Source: Bemisia tabaci (taxonomy: Eukaryota; Arthropoda; Insecta; Hemiptera; Aleyrodidae). From it: 64,000 nt of DNA. The notes under the pieces are model-generated. The model ran no database searches. It had not been told where the DNA came from and saw only the letters and a program-made list of their open reading frames with translations. Location: contig NC_092795.1 in NCBI RefSeq assembly GCF_918797505.1, positions 22,617,131 to 22,681,130 of the forward strand, given 5' to 3'. The translations under genes were made by a program, and so were the position numbers. Of this stretch, positions 47,331 to 57,524 are shown one piece after another (the stretch's first letter is position 1; each line of letters opens with the position of its first letter).

Positions 47331-47880
47331 AATTTTGATGACGTGAACACGTGGGTAGCTGAAAAGTGTTCATATTTGAACTGGGTGCTGAAAAAAGTAA
47401 CATTGGTTCAAACATGAACCACTGAGCTTTTAAATCGATAACTAAAAATTTTGATTGCGTCGGAATAGGTGGTGAAGGATGGCGCATTGTTCAAATACAC
47501 AGAAAGAACACTAAAGTTTAGTTATTACAGGAAGTAAAACACAAAATAGCCCGCCTTCGGTTGACGCTGCGGGGTTTTCCGCCATCTCTGCATTGTTTTC
47601 TGCGCTAAATTCACCGCAAACTGTACCAAAATCAATACAAAATTTGGGTTGGTTTGTGTTTCACTTCCTATATTAACCGAAAGGAACATAAGGACACAAA
47701 TATTTTTTTGAGTGAGGGAGTTTTTTCTCAAAGTATTGAAGTAAATTTTTGCTGATTTTCTTCTCTTGAGAATTATTCAAACATGTATTCTCTGCTGGTT
47801 TGAAAATTCCAAATCTAACAACAGAGAATTTAATTGTCAGTACTTCCCGGCCCATTTTTGTTTAGATTAATTTATAGTTC

Positions 47881-48271
47881 GTGTGATGGAAGGTTAGCTT
47901 CTTAGGTTATTTACACCGGAGTCGAAAGGATTTAATTTTGAGTTTTTTACACTTTCTTAAACAGTATACATGATACTGATACATGATACATGTCCTCGTT
48001 TGACGCACATTTATACGACCGTTTTCATTCTATTTTTTAGTCTGATTTTAAATTGCATTTTTTCTCTCCTTTTATTATTTTTTGTTAATTAGTGTGATAA
48101 AAATTAAAAGGTTAGCTTTTTAGGCTGTTCACGCCGGAATCGACACGATTTTGAGTCTTTCACGCTTCCATTAAAATTATACATGACATATTCTCGCTTG
48201 ACGCACATTCGATGCATATGGTCGTTTTTCTTCTAGTTTTCAATCTAATTTTAAATTGGATTTTTTTTTAC
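47881..48271. repeat. ~212-bp diverged tandem duplication
   Basis: GGTTAGCTTCTTAGG, ACACCGGAGTCGA, TTTGACGCACATT and TTTTAAATTGCATTTTTTC in the first unit recur in order as GGTTAGCTTTTTAGG, ACGCCGGAATCGA, TTGACGCACATTC and TTTTAAATTGGATTTTTTT in the second. Confidence 0.8.
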
Positions 48272-49227
48272 GTGCGAAATTTCTCCAAACCAGCCCAGTT
48301 TTCACTATTTTTGCCATGATTGAGCGCTCTAATACGCAGTAGATTGTCATCATTCTAGTTTTGAAATGGCATGGTAGCATTGCTAGCATGGCAGTGCAAT
48401 GATGCTACGTGAAACCTTATTCCTTATGTTAAAAGGTTTTTTCCTTACTTTCAATTTTCTTATAAATATCACCTACACCCAAAATAAGTGAAAATCTGGA
48501 CCTGACAGTTGCTGTACATTTTCGAGATTTCCATGTAGAGATTGCTTGCAGGGAGTTACATTCATCAGTTCCTTTCTGCTCCAAAACCATTCTGAGAATG
48601 AGTAAGTACGAACGGGTTTAAAATACTTTGTATAAATTTCAAAAATAAGTGACAACGAATTTACAAATTATTTAATACTGAATACAAGCGCGAAATAAAG
48701 TGACTTATAGTGCTGCGAAAAAAAATATCTCGGGATTGAGAAATTCAATTAATGGTTACATCCGTAATATGAGTAATTTTAGTCTGAGCAGCTGCAGCTT
48801 TCAAATATTTATTTTCTTCTTTTAAACCTCTAAGACCAGAAGATGATTAGGATCACTATCATGCACATATTTTTTTCAATTAATATTTGTTTCCATTGGT
48901 TGTAAGACAGCATGTATTTATGGTGAAAAAGGCAATTTTAAACATTTTTGGCACATGTTACAATGACAGAAATGATGACTGCACGATGAAAAATAATTAT
49001 GTAAACTAAAAATTTCATAAAGAAACTGTAATATTCGTCCTCGGCTAACTCATACATCTCATTCATAGCCTGGTATTTTCTATCGCGAGCATATTGAGAT
49101 ACCTGGAATCTATTTCACGATACCTAATGACCTGTTCGATGATTAATTTAATCGTGTGAGACTAAAAGTGCTGTTGCGTTGTGTATTTTTCCTAATTTTG
49201 ATATTCTTCATCAGAAATTATATATTT
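48272..49227. other. Spacer, nothing recognised
   Basis: AT-rich. A small hairpin word, GCATGGTAGCATTGCTAGCATGGC in two parts, lies near 48368. No gene. Confidence 0.4.
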
Positions 49228-49480
49228 CGACGGTGTAAGTCGGCAATCACATAACTCGGTTTGGGACGTCGCAGACTTCCTGTCATACTTTATTTTTTAA
49301 ACGAAAAACTACTCAACGGCGATTCTTCAAAATTGCCGTGATTTTTCTTCTCTGTGCGAAGAAAATTCTGCAAAAACTTCAAGGAATGATGTCAATTTGT
49401 TTTCCTCTAAAAAAATAACATAGAGGCGGAGATTTTCAGACACCACAAACGAGATATGTGATTGCCGACTTACGCCGTCG
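49228..49480. mobile_element. CGACGG-family MITE, complete
   Basis: Starts CGACGGTGTAAGTCGGCAAT and ends with the inverse ATTGCCGACTTACGCCGTCG. The flanks are ATTT (49224-49227) and ATTT (49481-49484), an exact 4-bp target duplication. At 253 bp it has an interior hairpin around TTCTTCTCTGTGCGAAGAAA. The 103-codon minus-strand frame inside is not a gene. Confidence 0.93.
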
Positions 49481-49926
49481 ATTTGCTCGAATGTTCCAGG
49501 GTTGTGGATTCTTTTACCGTGGATATACTGGTTGAATACAACAACTGGCCTATGGACGGAGAAGCCTGATGATTTGGTATTTGCGAATTGCAAGGAACTC
49601 AAATTCAAGTTCGGCGATATAATCTCTTTTTCTACCAAATGGTAATACTTTAAGTAACACTTATTTTACTATTTTCGGACTTTTTTTGGTGCTGAAATGG
49701 ACATCATCGAGCAAAAAGGAAATTAATATAATGGGCCACTAGACAAGGTATGAATTAGAAGAAAACTTTACAGGGTTTCTCTTCAAAATTTTACATAGAA
49801 TACTATTCACACAACGGGAAGGTCGGAAATTAAATCCTGAGCAAGATATTAACATGCCTTTTGAACACAGATAAAATGGTAGTTATACAAACGACGTCAT
49901 TTGTATTTGTGCCATCAAGCAACTGT

Positions 49927-50059
49927 TAATTGGACATATTTCTATCAAACGGAACTATGTGCATTGTAACGTGAGCCCTGTAATGCATATATTCTTATGG
50001 GTATCAGGGCTCATGTTTTAATGTACATAGTTCCGTTTGATAGAAATACGTCCAATTGA
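49927..50059. repeat. Foldback with CAAACGGAACTATGT arms
   Basis: AATTGGACATATTTCTATCA with AACGGAACTATG pairs with CATAGTTCCGTTTGATAGAA through CGTCCAATT. The inner pairing is GAGCCCTG and CAGGGCTC. Short related words occur near 18150 and 18270. Confidence 0.85.
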
Positions 50060-50527
50060 AAACACTTAAATCTTGTTAAGGAGTTGTTTCTCAGACTTCC
50101 CGTTGTACGACTCGATTTCCACGTGATATTTTGAGGAGAAAACAAGTAGTGTTGTGTCTTAATTCATACATTGTCTAGAGGTCTATTTTTATGTGAGGAG
50201 GAGGTTTTTAGTTGAAATGAACGTGGCAACATTTCATTTCAGATTTTCAACGGAAATACTTCATGTTTAATAAACTTCTGTATTTTTGCGTACTCCTCCA
50301 AAGCACATCAAATCCATGTAAGAAAATGTCATACATTTTCAGTTGTGTATGGATTCTTTCTGTTGTCTAAGAAAGCAATTTCTCTGCAGAATGTAAGCAA
50401 ATCTGCAGCGAGCTCCCTTTCTCAATTCTCGGGATGTAAAATCAATCAAGGCAGTCTCTTCTAATCTTTCCGAAAAGGTTGCAAATCACCAACTAGCACA
50501 CTCCTCAATTCCCAAAAAATGTTGGTA

Positions 50528-50720
50528 CAGTAAAAGCTCGTTAAGACGAAATACGGTTAAGACAAAAATCCGCTTGAGACGAAATTTTTTTCGGTCCCTT
50601 GACACTTCCATAAGAGTCAATGTAAAAAAAATACGGATAAGACGAAATTTTGAAATTTTGACCCGTAACCAAAGCCGGTTAAGACGAAGAAAAATTTCCG
50701 ATTTTTTCCCCTGAAATTGG
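50528..50720 (+). repeat. Left end of a pogo/Tigger-like element
   Basis: TA followed by CAGTAAAAGCTCGTTAAGAC resembles the terminal repeat of pogo/Tigger elements of the Tc1/mariner group. It is followed by the repeats GGTTAAGACAAAAATCCGCT and GGTTAAGACGAAGAAAAATT. No right end or transposase frame is seen, so this is a truncated non-coding remnant. Confidence 0.55.
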
Positions 50721-51747
50721 GTAAAAACGACAAAAAAGAGCCCATTCTTAGGGAAAATAGACTTATTTTACGTACCTTGACATAAAAGGAGTAGGTTGAG
50801 AGTATAGATCGTGAGTATCCTCTGTTTTGATGGATGACTGAGATGCAATCGACAGTTGACGATAAACCGATTTGCGTATTTTAAAAAAATTCAAAATTTA
50901 GATTTCGTATTGTATAAAATTTACTTTTCTGTGAAGTTCAAAATAAATATATTTCTTGGTTCCGGGTGCATAGTTCAGACATTATGGGCACCTTGTCGGA
51001 AATCAGTTAATGACAAGCCCTTTCTTTTAATTTCTGTATATTTATTCGCGTGGTTCCTTTTGCTTTAGTGCGTGATTTCCCTTTTAGTATTGCACAGAGG
51101 TCGCTTTTTAAAAAGTCATAAAATGAATAGGAGCTGTGCGTCTAGCATTGGGGAACCAGTTTTCTTGAAGGAAAAGGGATTTTCTAGTTTTCGTATTTGG
51201 AGGCAGAGCAACTGAATCCAACCCAAAAATTATTAATTATTTTGAGTATTTTGCTGGTTGGTTCCTTGCTGTTAAATCAAGCGAGCTCCATTTAATCACA
51301 AAAGGGAACCAATGGCTCAGTTGGTTTTATTATGAGCAAAATAATTGCTGAAGGGTGAAACTTTTTCACGAGATTCAAGAGAAATACGGCTCGAGTCGGA
51401 AACAGACGACGGGTGGGAGGGTACCTTGGCATTGCCCAACATACATTACACATCTGCCGATTTAGGGCAACATACACCGTTAACGTCTCAACCTCAAAGC
51501 AACAGGCGTGGGGCGCAAAAGTCAGGTAACGCCAGTTGCCCTCCTCATCATGTATCTCCTACGCGAATGTGTTTTTCGGTCTAGTGTCATGTAACATGAA
51601 TTAGAAATAGAGGCCACTCATTCAAAAATAGTGTCCATTTTGAGAGTTTGCTTCAAGAAAATTTCTGCGTCATTCCGATCGATCGTTTTGGATCCGATGA
51701 AATTGCTGACATCGGTGCCATTAAAGGGCTGACAGACTTATCTACCA
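50721..51747. other. Spacer, nothing recognised
   Basis: Short frames only. No motif or repeat terminus was seen. Confidence 0.4.
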
Positions 51748-51984
51748 CACTGAGAAAAAACTATGGTTTATAAACCTATTAGAGGTAAATATGGAACACC
51801 TATAATAGTCGTAAATAAACTAATGATTCTCGGTCTGTGAACCATACTAAGGTCTCTGTACCTAATTAAGGTACAGAGACCATAACTAAGGTATATGTGC
51901 TATTATTATATGTAGAGGTACTACTATTAGTGGTGTTCCATATTTACCTCTAATAGGTTTATAAGCCATAGTTTTTTCTCAGTG
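51748..51984. mobile_element. Foldback MITE with CACTGAGAAAAAACTATGG ends
   Basis: CACTGAGAAAAAACTATGGT through AACCTATTAGAGGTAAATAT is the inverse of the right side, which ends CATAGTTTTTTCTCAGTG. The centre GGTCTCTGTACCTAATTAAG also folds on itself. It is 237 bp and non-coding. Confidence 0.9.
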
Positions 51985-52050
51985 CAGTACAGACCAATCA
52001 CAGAGCTTCCGCAAGATTTATGAAGTCTCAAGTATTTCACAGGGCACAGG

Positions 52051-52398
52051 TTGAATCCCAACGATGAACCATATGAGCACGAAACACGCGTTTGGTGCAT
52101 GAGCCTCGAAAAGAAAGATCGCGCGGGTTCACGAGACACGGGGAAAAAGTATACCCTAAAATCGTGGCACTACCCCAATTTGGTGGATGATATGGGCCAA
52201 TTCATTGTGAAAGTCCCGCAACAACGCGCGTCCCGCGTCAGTAACCAAATTTTTTGGGGTACTACCACAATTCATCGGAGTACTAACACAATTTATTGGG
52301 AATGCCAAAATCTTACAAAAACCCCTACCTCTTTTTTCCGTGGAAAAGATGGATTCATTAGATCGGATTCAAACGATTTCATTATGCAGCTAATGTGA
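52051..52398 (+). CDS. Unrecognised open frame upstream of the LRAT-like exon
   Basis: A 115-codon frame. The first ATG is internal (52099), and AG acceptor-like sites (TATTTCACAG, GGGCACAG) lie just upstream, so it would be an exon if coding. The product is well mixed (EHETRVWCMSLEKKDRAG, then SWHYPNLVDDMGQFIVKV) and contains a small internal near-repeat, TTIHRS and TNTIYW. It ends in TGA at 52398 on the same strand as the LRAT-like exons about 0.4 kb downstream, so it cannot be read through into them. No domain is recognised. It could be a terminal exon of another gene or chance. Confidence 0.3.
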   Translation: MNPNDEPYEHETRVWCMSLEKKDRAGSRDTGKKYTLKSWHYPNLVDDMGQFIVKVPQQRASRVSNQIFWGTTTIHRSTNTIYWECQNLTKTPTSFFRGKDGFIRSDSNDFIMQLM

Positions 52399-52478
52399 GA
52401 GTTGATTTCGTTTGAGTTATTCATATATTATGCGAGGTATTAAAAGTGGGTGATTTCTTCGTTACACTCATCCGATAA

Positions 52479-52719
52479 GGCGCACAGTTGATCGAGTCAA
52501 TTAGAGAGGTCGAACATGCAATTTTTGACTAAGACTGCAAATTTTGATGTTTATTTTGTCACATTTTAAACTTTAAGGGGTGCTCCTTGGAGAAAATTTC
52601 ACGAGGAAACCAATGAAATCCCTTTTAAAACCACAAAATGTTGTATGATCGGAGTTATAAGCGTTTAAAGTTCCCAAACTTTGTCCGACTTCTCCTATTG
52701 ACTTGACCTATTGTGCGGC
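52479..52719. mobile_element. MITE with GGCGCACAGTTGATCGAGTC ends
   Basis: GGCGCACAGTTGATCGAGTC and GAGAGGTCGAACA at the left pair with TGTCCGACTTCTCC and TTGACTTGACCTATTGTGCG at the right. A second copy lies in inverse orientation at 54537-54776, sharing CAAAATTTGCAG and GGTTTTCTCGTGAAATTTTC-type words. It ends 57 bp before the predicted LRAT-like exon. Confidence 0.85.
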
Positions 52720-52776
52720 GCGAAAATTAAGTTAGTAATGAAATGCGTTACGCTTCCTTTTATTGTGGTACCGAAG

Positions 52777-53037
52777 GAGATTAACGGATCCGAGATCACA
52801 ACCCCGGCACTGGTTCTTCGCCGTTTCGGACACGGAGCTGTGGCACATCGTGAAGGAGTCCTACATTCTCCCGCAGAGGGGTTTCGTCGACATCCTTCCC
52901 TCGGTACAACAACGGATCTCCGGAAGACGAGTCTGTGTCGTTCACCCGAAGGTTCCCGGCCGGCCGCTCACGGGACGCGCCGGCGCCCGTTTGGCCAGGA
53001 GGATGTGGAGGATGCCTGTCCCGTTTGAGACTTTTTC
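52777..53037 (+). CDS. LRAT / H-rev107-like protein, internal exon
   Basis: The frame is open from 52742 and markedly GC-rich compared with its surroundings. It ends at a consensus donor (TTTC then GTAAGT, GT at 53038). It encodes 86 full codons plus TC of a split codon. The acceptor is probably CCGAAG at 52771-52776, with CGAG at 52791-52794 as the alternative; both keep the frame. Residues 11-23 read HWFFAVSDTELWH: two His twelve positions apart, the first followed by Trp. This is how the first strands of LRAT and H-rev107 family acyltransferases and phospholipases present their two catalytic His. R-V-C-V-V and PLTGRAGARLARRMW follow before the Cys motif in the next exon. The earlier Gly-Asp-Leu-Ile segment expected in this family must lie in an upstream exon that I could not find. 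Confidence 0.68.
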
Positions 53038-53113
53038 GTAAGTGATAACTGTACATACATTCAAGCCTCTAAAGCAGCACACCCGAGCGCTCTGCGAATG
53101 CCGATTGACCACT

Positions 53114-53202
53114 GAAAACTGTAGTAAAAAAACTGTAACTTGTAAAAAAACTGTAGTAATAAAACTGTAACTTGTAAAAAAACTGTAGTAATAAAACTGT
53201 AC
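53114..53202. repeat. ~33-bp tandem repeat
   Basis: ACTGTAGTAATAAAACTGTA and ACTTGTAAAAAAACTGTAGT repeat about two and a half times. It lies just inside the predicted intron. Confidence 0.9.
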
Positions 53203-53382
53203 AAATTTCCGTCAAATTCCGATCAAAATGATGATCAAGATGGCGGTCGAGAGTTACCTAGATTGATGAGTAAAATTAATTAAAACAGCGTGTTGATTGA
53301 AATAAGCATGAAATAAGCATGAAATAAGCACGGTTGTGTGGAAATCAGATGAAGGATGAGCCCCACAGTTCCATCATCTACC

Positions 53383-53470
53383 ATCAAATTTTTGCAGGCT
53401 TTTGATGGTAGATGGTGCGCACCAGTCTCCATTTGATCTGAAATTGATGGGAATTTGAGTGTGTACCCAG
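53383..53470 (+). repeat. Dispersed repeat, shared with 33180-33290
   Basis: TTTTGATGGTAGATGGTGCG, CCATTTGATCTGAAATTGAT and GAGTGTGTACCCAG match 33180-33290 with few changes. CATCTACCATCAAATTTTTG just before it pairs with this word as a small hairpin. Confidence 0.85.
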
Positions 53471-53494
53471 CACATTAGAAATTAAGCACTAATA

Positions 53495-53651
53495 CTGCTG
53501 TGTTAAGGAAAAACGCCATATGAACCTCCAGGCCTTGCCAAATTTCCTTATATAAAACGCGAATTTCCGGGTAAAATTATGAACATTTTCCTCGAGTCAA
53601 GTAAATTTGGCAACTCTCGAATGTTCACGGCGTTCTTCCTTAGCACGGCAG
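53495..53651. mobile_element. CTGCC-family MITE, internally deleted
   Basis: Starts CTGCTGTGTTAAGGAAAAAC and ends GCGTTCTTCCTTAGCACGGCAG but is only 157 bp, against 253 for the full copies. The flanks AATA and AGCA do not form a clean duplication, as expected for an older or rearranged copy. Confidence 0.88.
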
Positions 53652-53658
53652 AGCACAT

Positions 53659-53745
53659 CGACGGTATAAGTCCGCAATCACGGATCTCGGTTTGCGACGT
53701 GGCAGACTTTCTCTCGTCCTTCATTTTTTACTTGCGTACTATGTT
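53659..53745 (+). repeat. Left-end fragment of CGACGG family
   Basis: Starts CGACGGTATAAGTCCGCAAT, continues CTCGGTTTGCGACGTGGCAG and then fades. It sits 7 bp after the preceding MITE, suggesting clustered insertions. Confidence 0.8.
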
Positions 53746-54536
53746 GATTTCCTCGCGTGATTGGAAAACAAATCAGTGACATTTTCAGTTAGAAAAACCG
53801 ACCGTTTCCTCGTAAAAACGAATTTTGCGAGTGGTAATTTGATAGCAGTGAAGTTTTTTTTGCGTTCTTCTGTCTACAACGAGATGTTACCTCAGGGATT
53901 TTTCAAAACTGACGATGTGAATGTGATCCATTTACTATAAACTGTCTGAGCAGTGTAATCGGTTACGTGATCCAAATGCTCATTCGCATAAGGATTGGCA
54001 CCTGAAAAGCGCGAATTTTCGAGAATAGTGGATGATACATGTGCAAAATTGGATGTATTTTCGCAAAAAATAATAAGTAAAAGCAACAAAATAAGATCAA
54101 GAAGCACTGTGAGGTACGCAAATTCTATGCAAATAGTTATTAAATTCATTTGCAAATAGTTATAGAGTTTTGCATACTTTACGTTCAATTGAGGATAATC
54201 TTTAACCGAACATAATCAAAAACTGCTAATGAGGATTCCCCATTTCATTTCGCACCTCTAAGATACTGACCTGGGTCGTAGATTAAAGCAGCTTACACGT
54301 GCAACAATTTGCCTGCTCTCCGTTTGAAGGCGCTTCGAATTACCATTTTTCAGAAACATTGACTATACCTACACGGTGTTTTGGATTGAATTCAAATACA
54401 CTTCAAAGAATTAGAGAGTATATTCTCATCAACATTCTGTCCAAAAACTATAATCTCCTATCAAATTACTGGAAAGTAAAATCGCTAAGGATAATATATG
54501 TAATACCGGACCGCAGAGAACCGAGATCCTCCTATT

Positions 54537-54776
54537 GCCTCACAATGGATCAAGTCAATGAGGGAGGTCGGACAAAATTTGGAAACTTCAAAAGCTCATA
54601 ACTCCGTTAATACAAAACTCTGAGGTTTTACAAGTGGCTAATTGGTTTTCTCGTGAAATTTTCTTTGAAATGCACCCCTTAAAATTTGAAATAAGACGAA
54701 TTAAACATCAAAATTTGCAGTTTTAGTTAAACATTTCATGTCCGACCTCTCTGGTTGACTCGATCCACTGTGCGCC
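54537..54776. mobile_element. MITE, inverse copy of 52479-52719
   Basis: GGATCAAGTCAATGAGGGAG with GTCGGACA at the left and TGTCCGACCTCTCTGG through GATCCACTGTGCGCC at the right are terminal inverted repeats. The interior matches the 52479-52719 element in reverse. Confidence 0.85.
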
Positions 54777-55321
54777 TCTTTCATAGAATGGATGAAGTTG
54801 AAATTTTTAAATCTTGTTCTCTGAAATTAGAAATGTTTTTTCCAGACTTTGTAAACCTAAATATTATTTCCCTGCTAGAGCGATTTCAAGTCGAATTTAT
54901 GGGTAAATGTACACTTGAGCAGCTTTCAGCGCGCTGGGGTGCTCTGTGACTTACAATCACCCGTATATCTATCTTAACCGAGATCATTGGGCAATGGCAC
55001 TTTCCAATGTCTACCGCCAACTTTTTACATGACGTCCCCGTCGCTTACTTCCAGTAGGAGGAAGGAATTTTATAAGTTATATCAACACAGGAAAATGTGC
55101 ACTGTGCAAAGGTGTTAAAGTTGCGGTTTGTAGTGAACAAATCTACTGAGGTACCAATTTGTTCTACAAAAAATTGATCACAGCTTCCTAAACGAGTACT
55201 TTTAATGACTCTCTGATTTTGGGCTGTATTTTAGTGGAAGTATTCTTTTATCTGGTCATTCAAATTTTACGTAAATTTGTTCAATATAAGGAGCACCGCA
55301 ATTAACAATTACGCCATGAGT

Positions 55322-55535
55322 CACGGAAAAAAAAGTATCACAATCCCAACTATACTCCTGGCTGATTTAGGCGCCAGTTGTAGGAGTAGCTGCACCAGCC
55401 AAAGGTACCGCTCAGTCAGCCGAAAGTGTGATAGGATCAACTATACCTCTGTCTGGTGTAACTACTGTTATAACTGGCGCCAAAATCAGCTAGAAGTATA
55501 CTTGAGATTGTGATTCTTTTTTTTTTTTTTCAGTG
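55322..55535. mobile_element. Foldback MITE with CAC(T/G)GAAAAAAAA ends
   Basis: CACGGAAAAAAAAGTATCAC through GGCTGATTTAGGCGCCAGTT pairs with AACTGGCGCCAAAATCAGCT through GAATCACAATC-type words, with terminal TTTTTCAGTG. It is 214 bp and non-coding, despite the 78-codon frame within. Confidence 0.9.
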
Positions 55536-56155
55536 ATGGAGTATTAACCTCGCAGTGGGTACTTTGTTCTCTGACATGACGTCGTTCCAAGGAATTCTTT
55601 CCAAAGGATGTAAAAACCGTCTCTGAGCATCAGCTTGGAACATTCCGAGCTCAAAAAATTGTCTGATTTTTTTGTCTTCGTATGACGTCACTGGTACCTA
55701 TTGATAGTCTGAATACTGCTGAGAGGTAGTTTTTCCTTCAAGGAAGGGGGCGATGACGATACTGGTAATATTTTCAATCGGCATCGTGCAATATTTCAAG
55801 TCGGACGAGGTCATGCGAGAACGCCTAGGTACCATTACAATGATCTGTGTCCTCCTCATCATTATTCCCCTCATTATTTTCGCGTGACTTATACAAGGTC
55901 AATATTTTAGGCGAATTTGTCGAAAAATAAGTAAAATCGGCCAGCATTGTGCAAAATATGATCCAATTCTGACCAGGTGGACGAACACTTCGATTGCTTT
56001 AACCCTATTTGATACTATGGTAAAGAAATTTAGAATTTGATAGAAATATGATCGTATTTGAAATAAAATGTTACCAAATGGTGCGGGAACAGAAAATGCG
56101 ATGACTGGGTGCAACTTCTTTGTTGTGACGATTTAAATTTGTTGCAAAAAGAAAC

Positions 56156-56319
56156 CAGTGGGGAGGCGTGAATGATCGATTATCGATATTTCCCCATTTG
56201 AAGTTATGATAAGGATGGATTATTAAGGTGTTTGCTGCAACACCCTGTATATCGATTCTTTTCCATCGTTTTAAATGGCAGATCAATCCATGTATATCGA
56301 TAATAACCCCACGCCACTG
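56156..56319. mobile_element. hAT-like MITE, older copy
   Basis: Starts CAGTGGGGAGGCGTGAATGA and ends CCCACGCCACTG. The flanks AAAGAAAC and AAAGCAGC agree at six of eight positions. It shares GATTATTAAGGTGTTTGCTG with the family in inverse. It is 164 bp, nearly the same length as 20443-20607. Confidence 0.85.
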
Positions 56320-57226
56320 AAAGCAGCCAGAAAAATCTTTATTATTTTTTACGACATATGTGGAGAGAGGAAGAGGGGAAAAGGAGGAGAGGGAGAGGGG
56401 GAGAAGGGAGAAAATTGAGGCTAAAAGCTAGTTAAAGTTTCCGGTGTTAGAGTCGGTGCGTTCTTCGATGTCATAGTTGTCATGCCACTAATGGTCAGGA
56501 AAGCGCAGAGTCACTAGATCATGCATACAATTTTTGAATTAAGGAGGCCCTGCTCACTACACATAGAAACTAACATTGACTGAAATAGAAATCTTACGCA
56601 CTGTCTTGCTAGGTCATCGAGTGGTACAGAAAAAAAAAGTCAACTAAAATTGGTTCATTTTGCTAAAAAACTTACTCCACGTGCTACTGAAACGTTAGTA
56701 ATACCAATGATTAGGCTGGATAGGCAACCATTCGTGAGTCACCGTCGTAAATTGCATACTCGGTGAGATGAAGGCATTTTAAATTGCCGCTCTAGGCCTA
56801 AAACACGCATCCATATAAGATTGGTATTGCAGTAATGCGAGCAAGGATTAGCCCTAAAATTAGACGCGTCTGTCACCTGGGCGCCTGGATTGTTGGATGG
56901 TTATCTAAAGACCTCGATCGATAGATGACCTTGCTGAGGTAGAGAATAATCGATATCGATCAAGGTCATTCGAAAAAAATTCGACGATCGATCTTGAATC
57001 TAGGGACGTCATTTAGCGGGGGCATTGCCCCCAACTCCCCGTGTTTCAAAAGGCCAAGATAAACGAGAAAAATTGATCCAATTCTGAAAACTTGATTATT
57101 TTCTTTACTTAGGTATAGCATGTTCGGCAGTTTGGGGTCATGTCAGGTCACTACTTCCCCAACCCAAGGTTTTGGTGAAATGACGTTACAGCTTGAATCT
57201 TAGTTTCGGAACTATATTAGCCTCGT

Positions 57227-57460
57227 TGTAACAAGGTGGAGAAATAGTGCTCGGTCCACACCAATTCGCGGGGAAATCAAAGCCGAGAAATTCCAAAAAT
57301 TACAATTGGAGTCAAAAATTTTAACTCTAATGAGTGCCAGTACAAAACTGAGGGGAAACATTTTAAATTTCTTGAGTCCAATTTTAATTTTTGGAATTTC
57401 TCCGCCTTGATTTCCCTGTGAAACGGTGTGGACCCAGTACCATATCTTTACCTTGTTACA
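57227..57460. mobile_element. Foldback MITE with TGTAACAAGG ends
   Basis: TGTAACAAGGTGGAG at the left and CTTTACCTTGTTACA at the right are inverse. Inner arms GGTCCACACCAATTCGCGGG and GAAATTCCAAAAATTACAAT pair with the right half over about 60 bases. The element ends 64 bp before the predicted acceptor of the LRAT-like terminal exon. Its last base forms the A of the ATG at 57460. Confidence 0.88.
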
Positions 57461-57524
57461 TGCAGTTTCGGTTCATTTTTTATCTTCTTTTTTCGTTAGT
57501 CTGGTTGTCAATTTTCGATTCCAG

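Noticed and set aside
49327..49638. 103-codon minus-strand frame
   Set aside because: More than half lies inside the CGACGG-family MITE; the remainder has no motif.
52711..53028. Alternative frame through the LRAT-like exon
   Set aside because: It is a shadow frame. The GTAAGT donor, phase match and His-x11-His motif belong to the other frame.
57391..57524. Secreted protein starting at or before 57460 with a signal peptide
   Set aside because: The longest frame starts with TTG inside a foldback MITE. The hydrophobic Phe/Leu/Ile/Ser stretch is what a T-rich pyrimidine tract before an acceptor encodes. Phase match to the exon at 53037 and the Asn-Cys-His-His motif favour splicing at 57525. 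A minor alternative transcript is not excluded.
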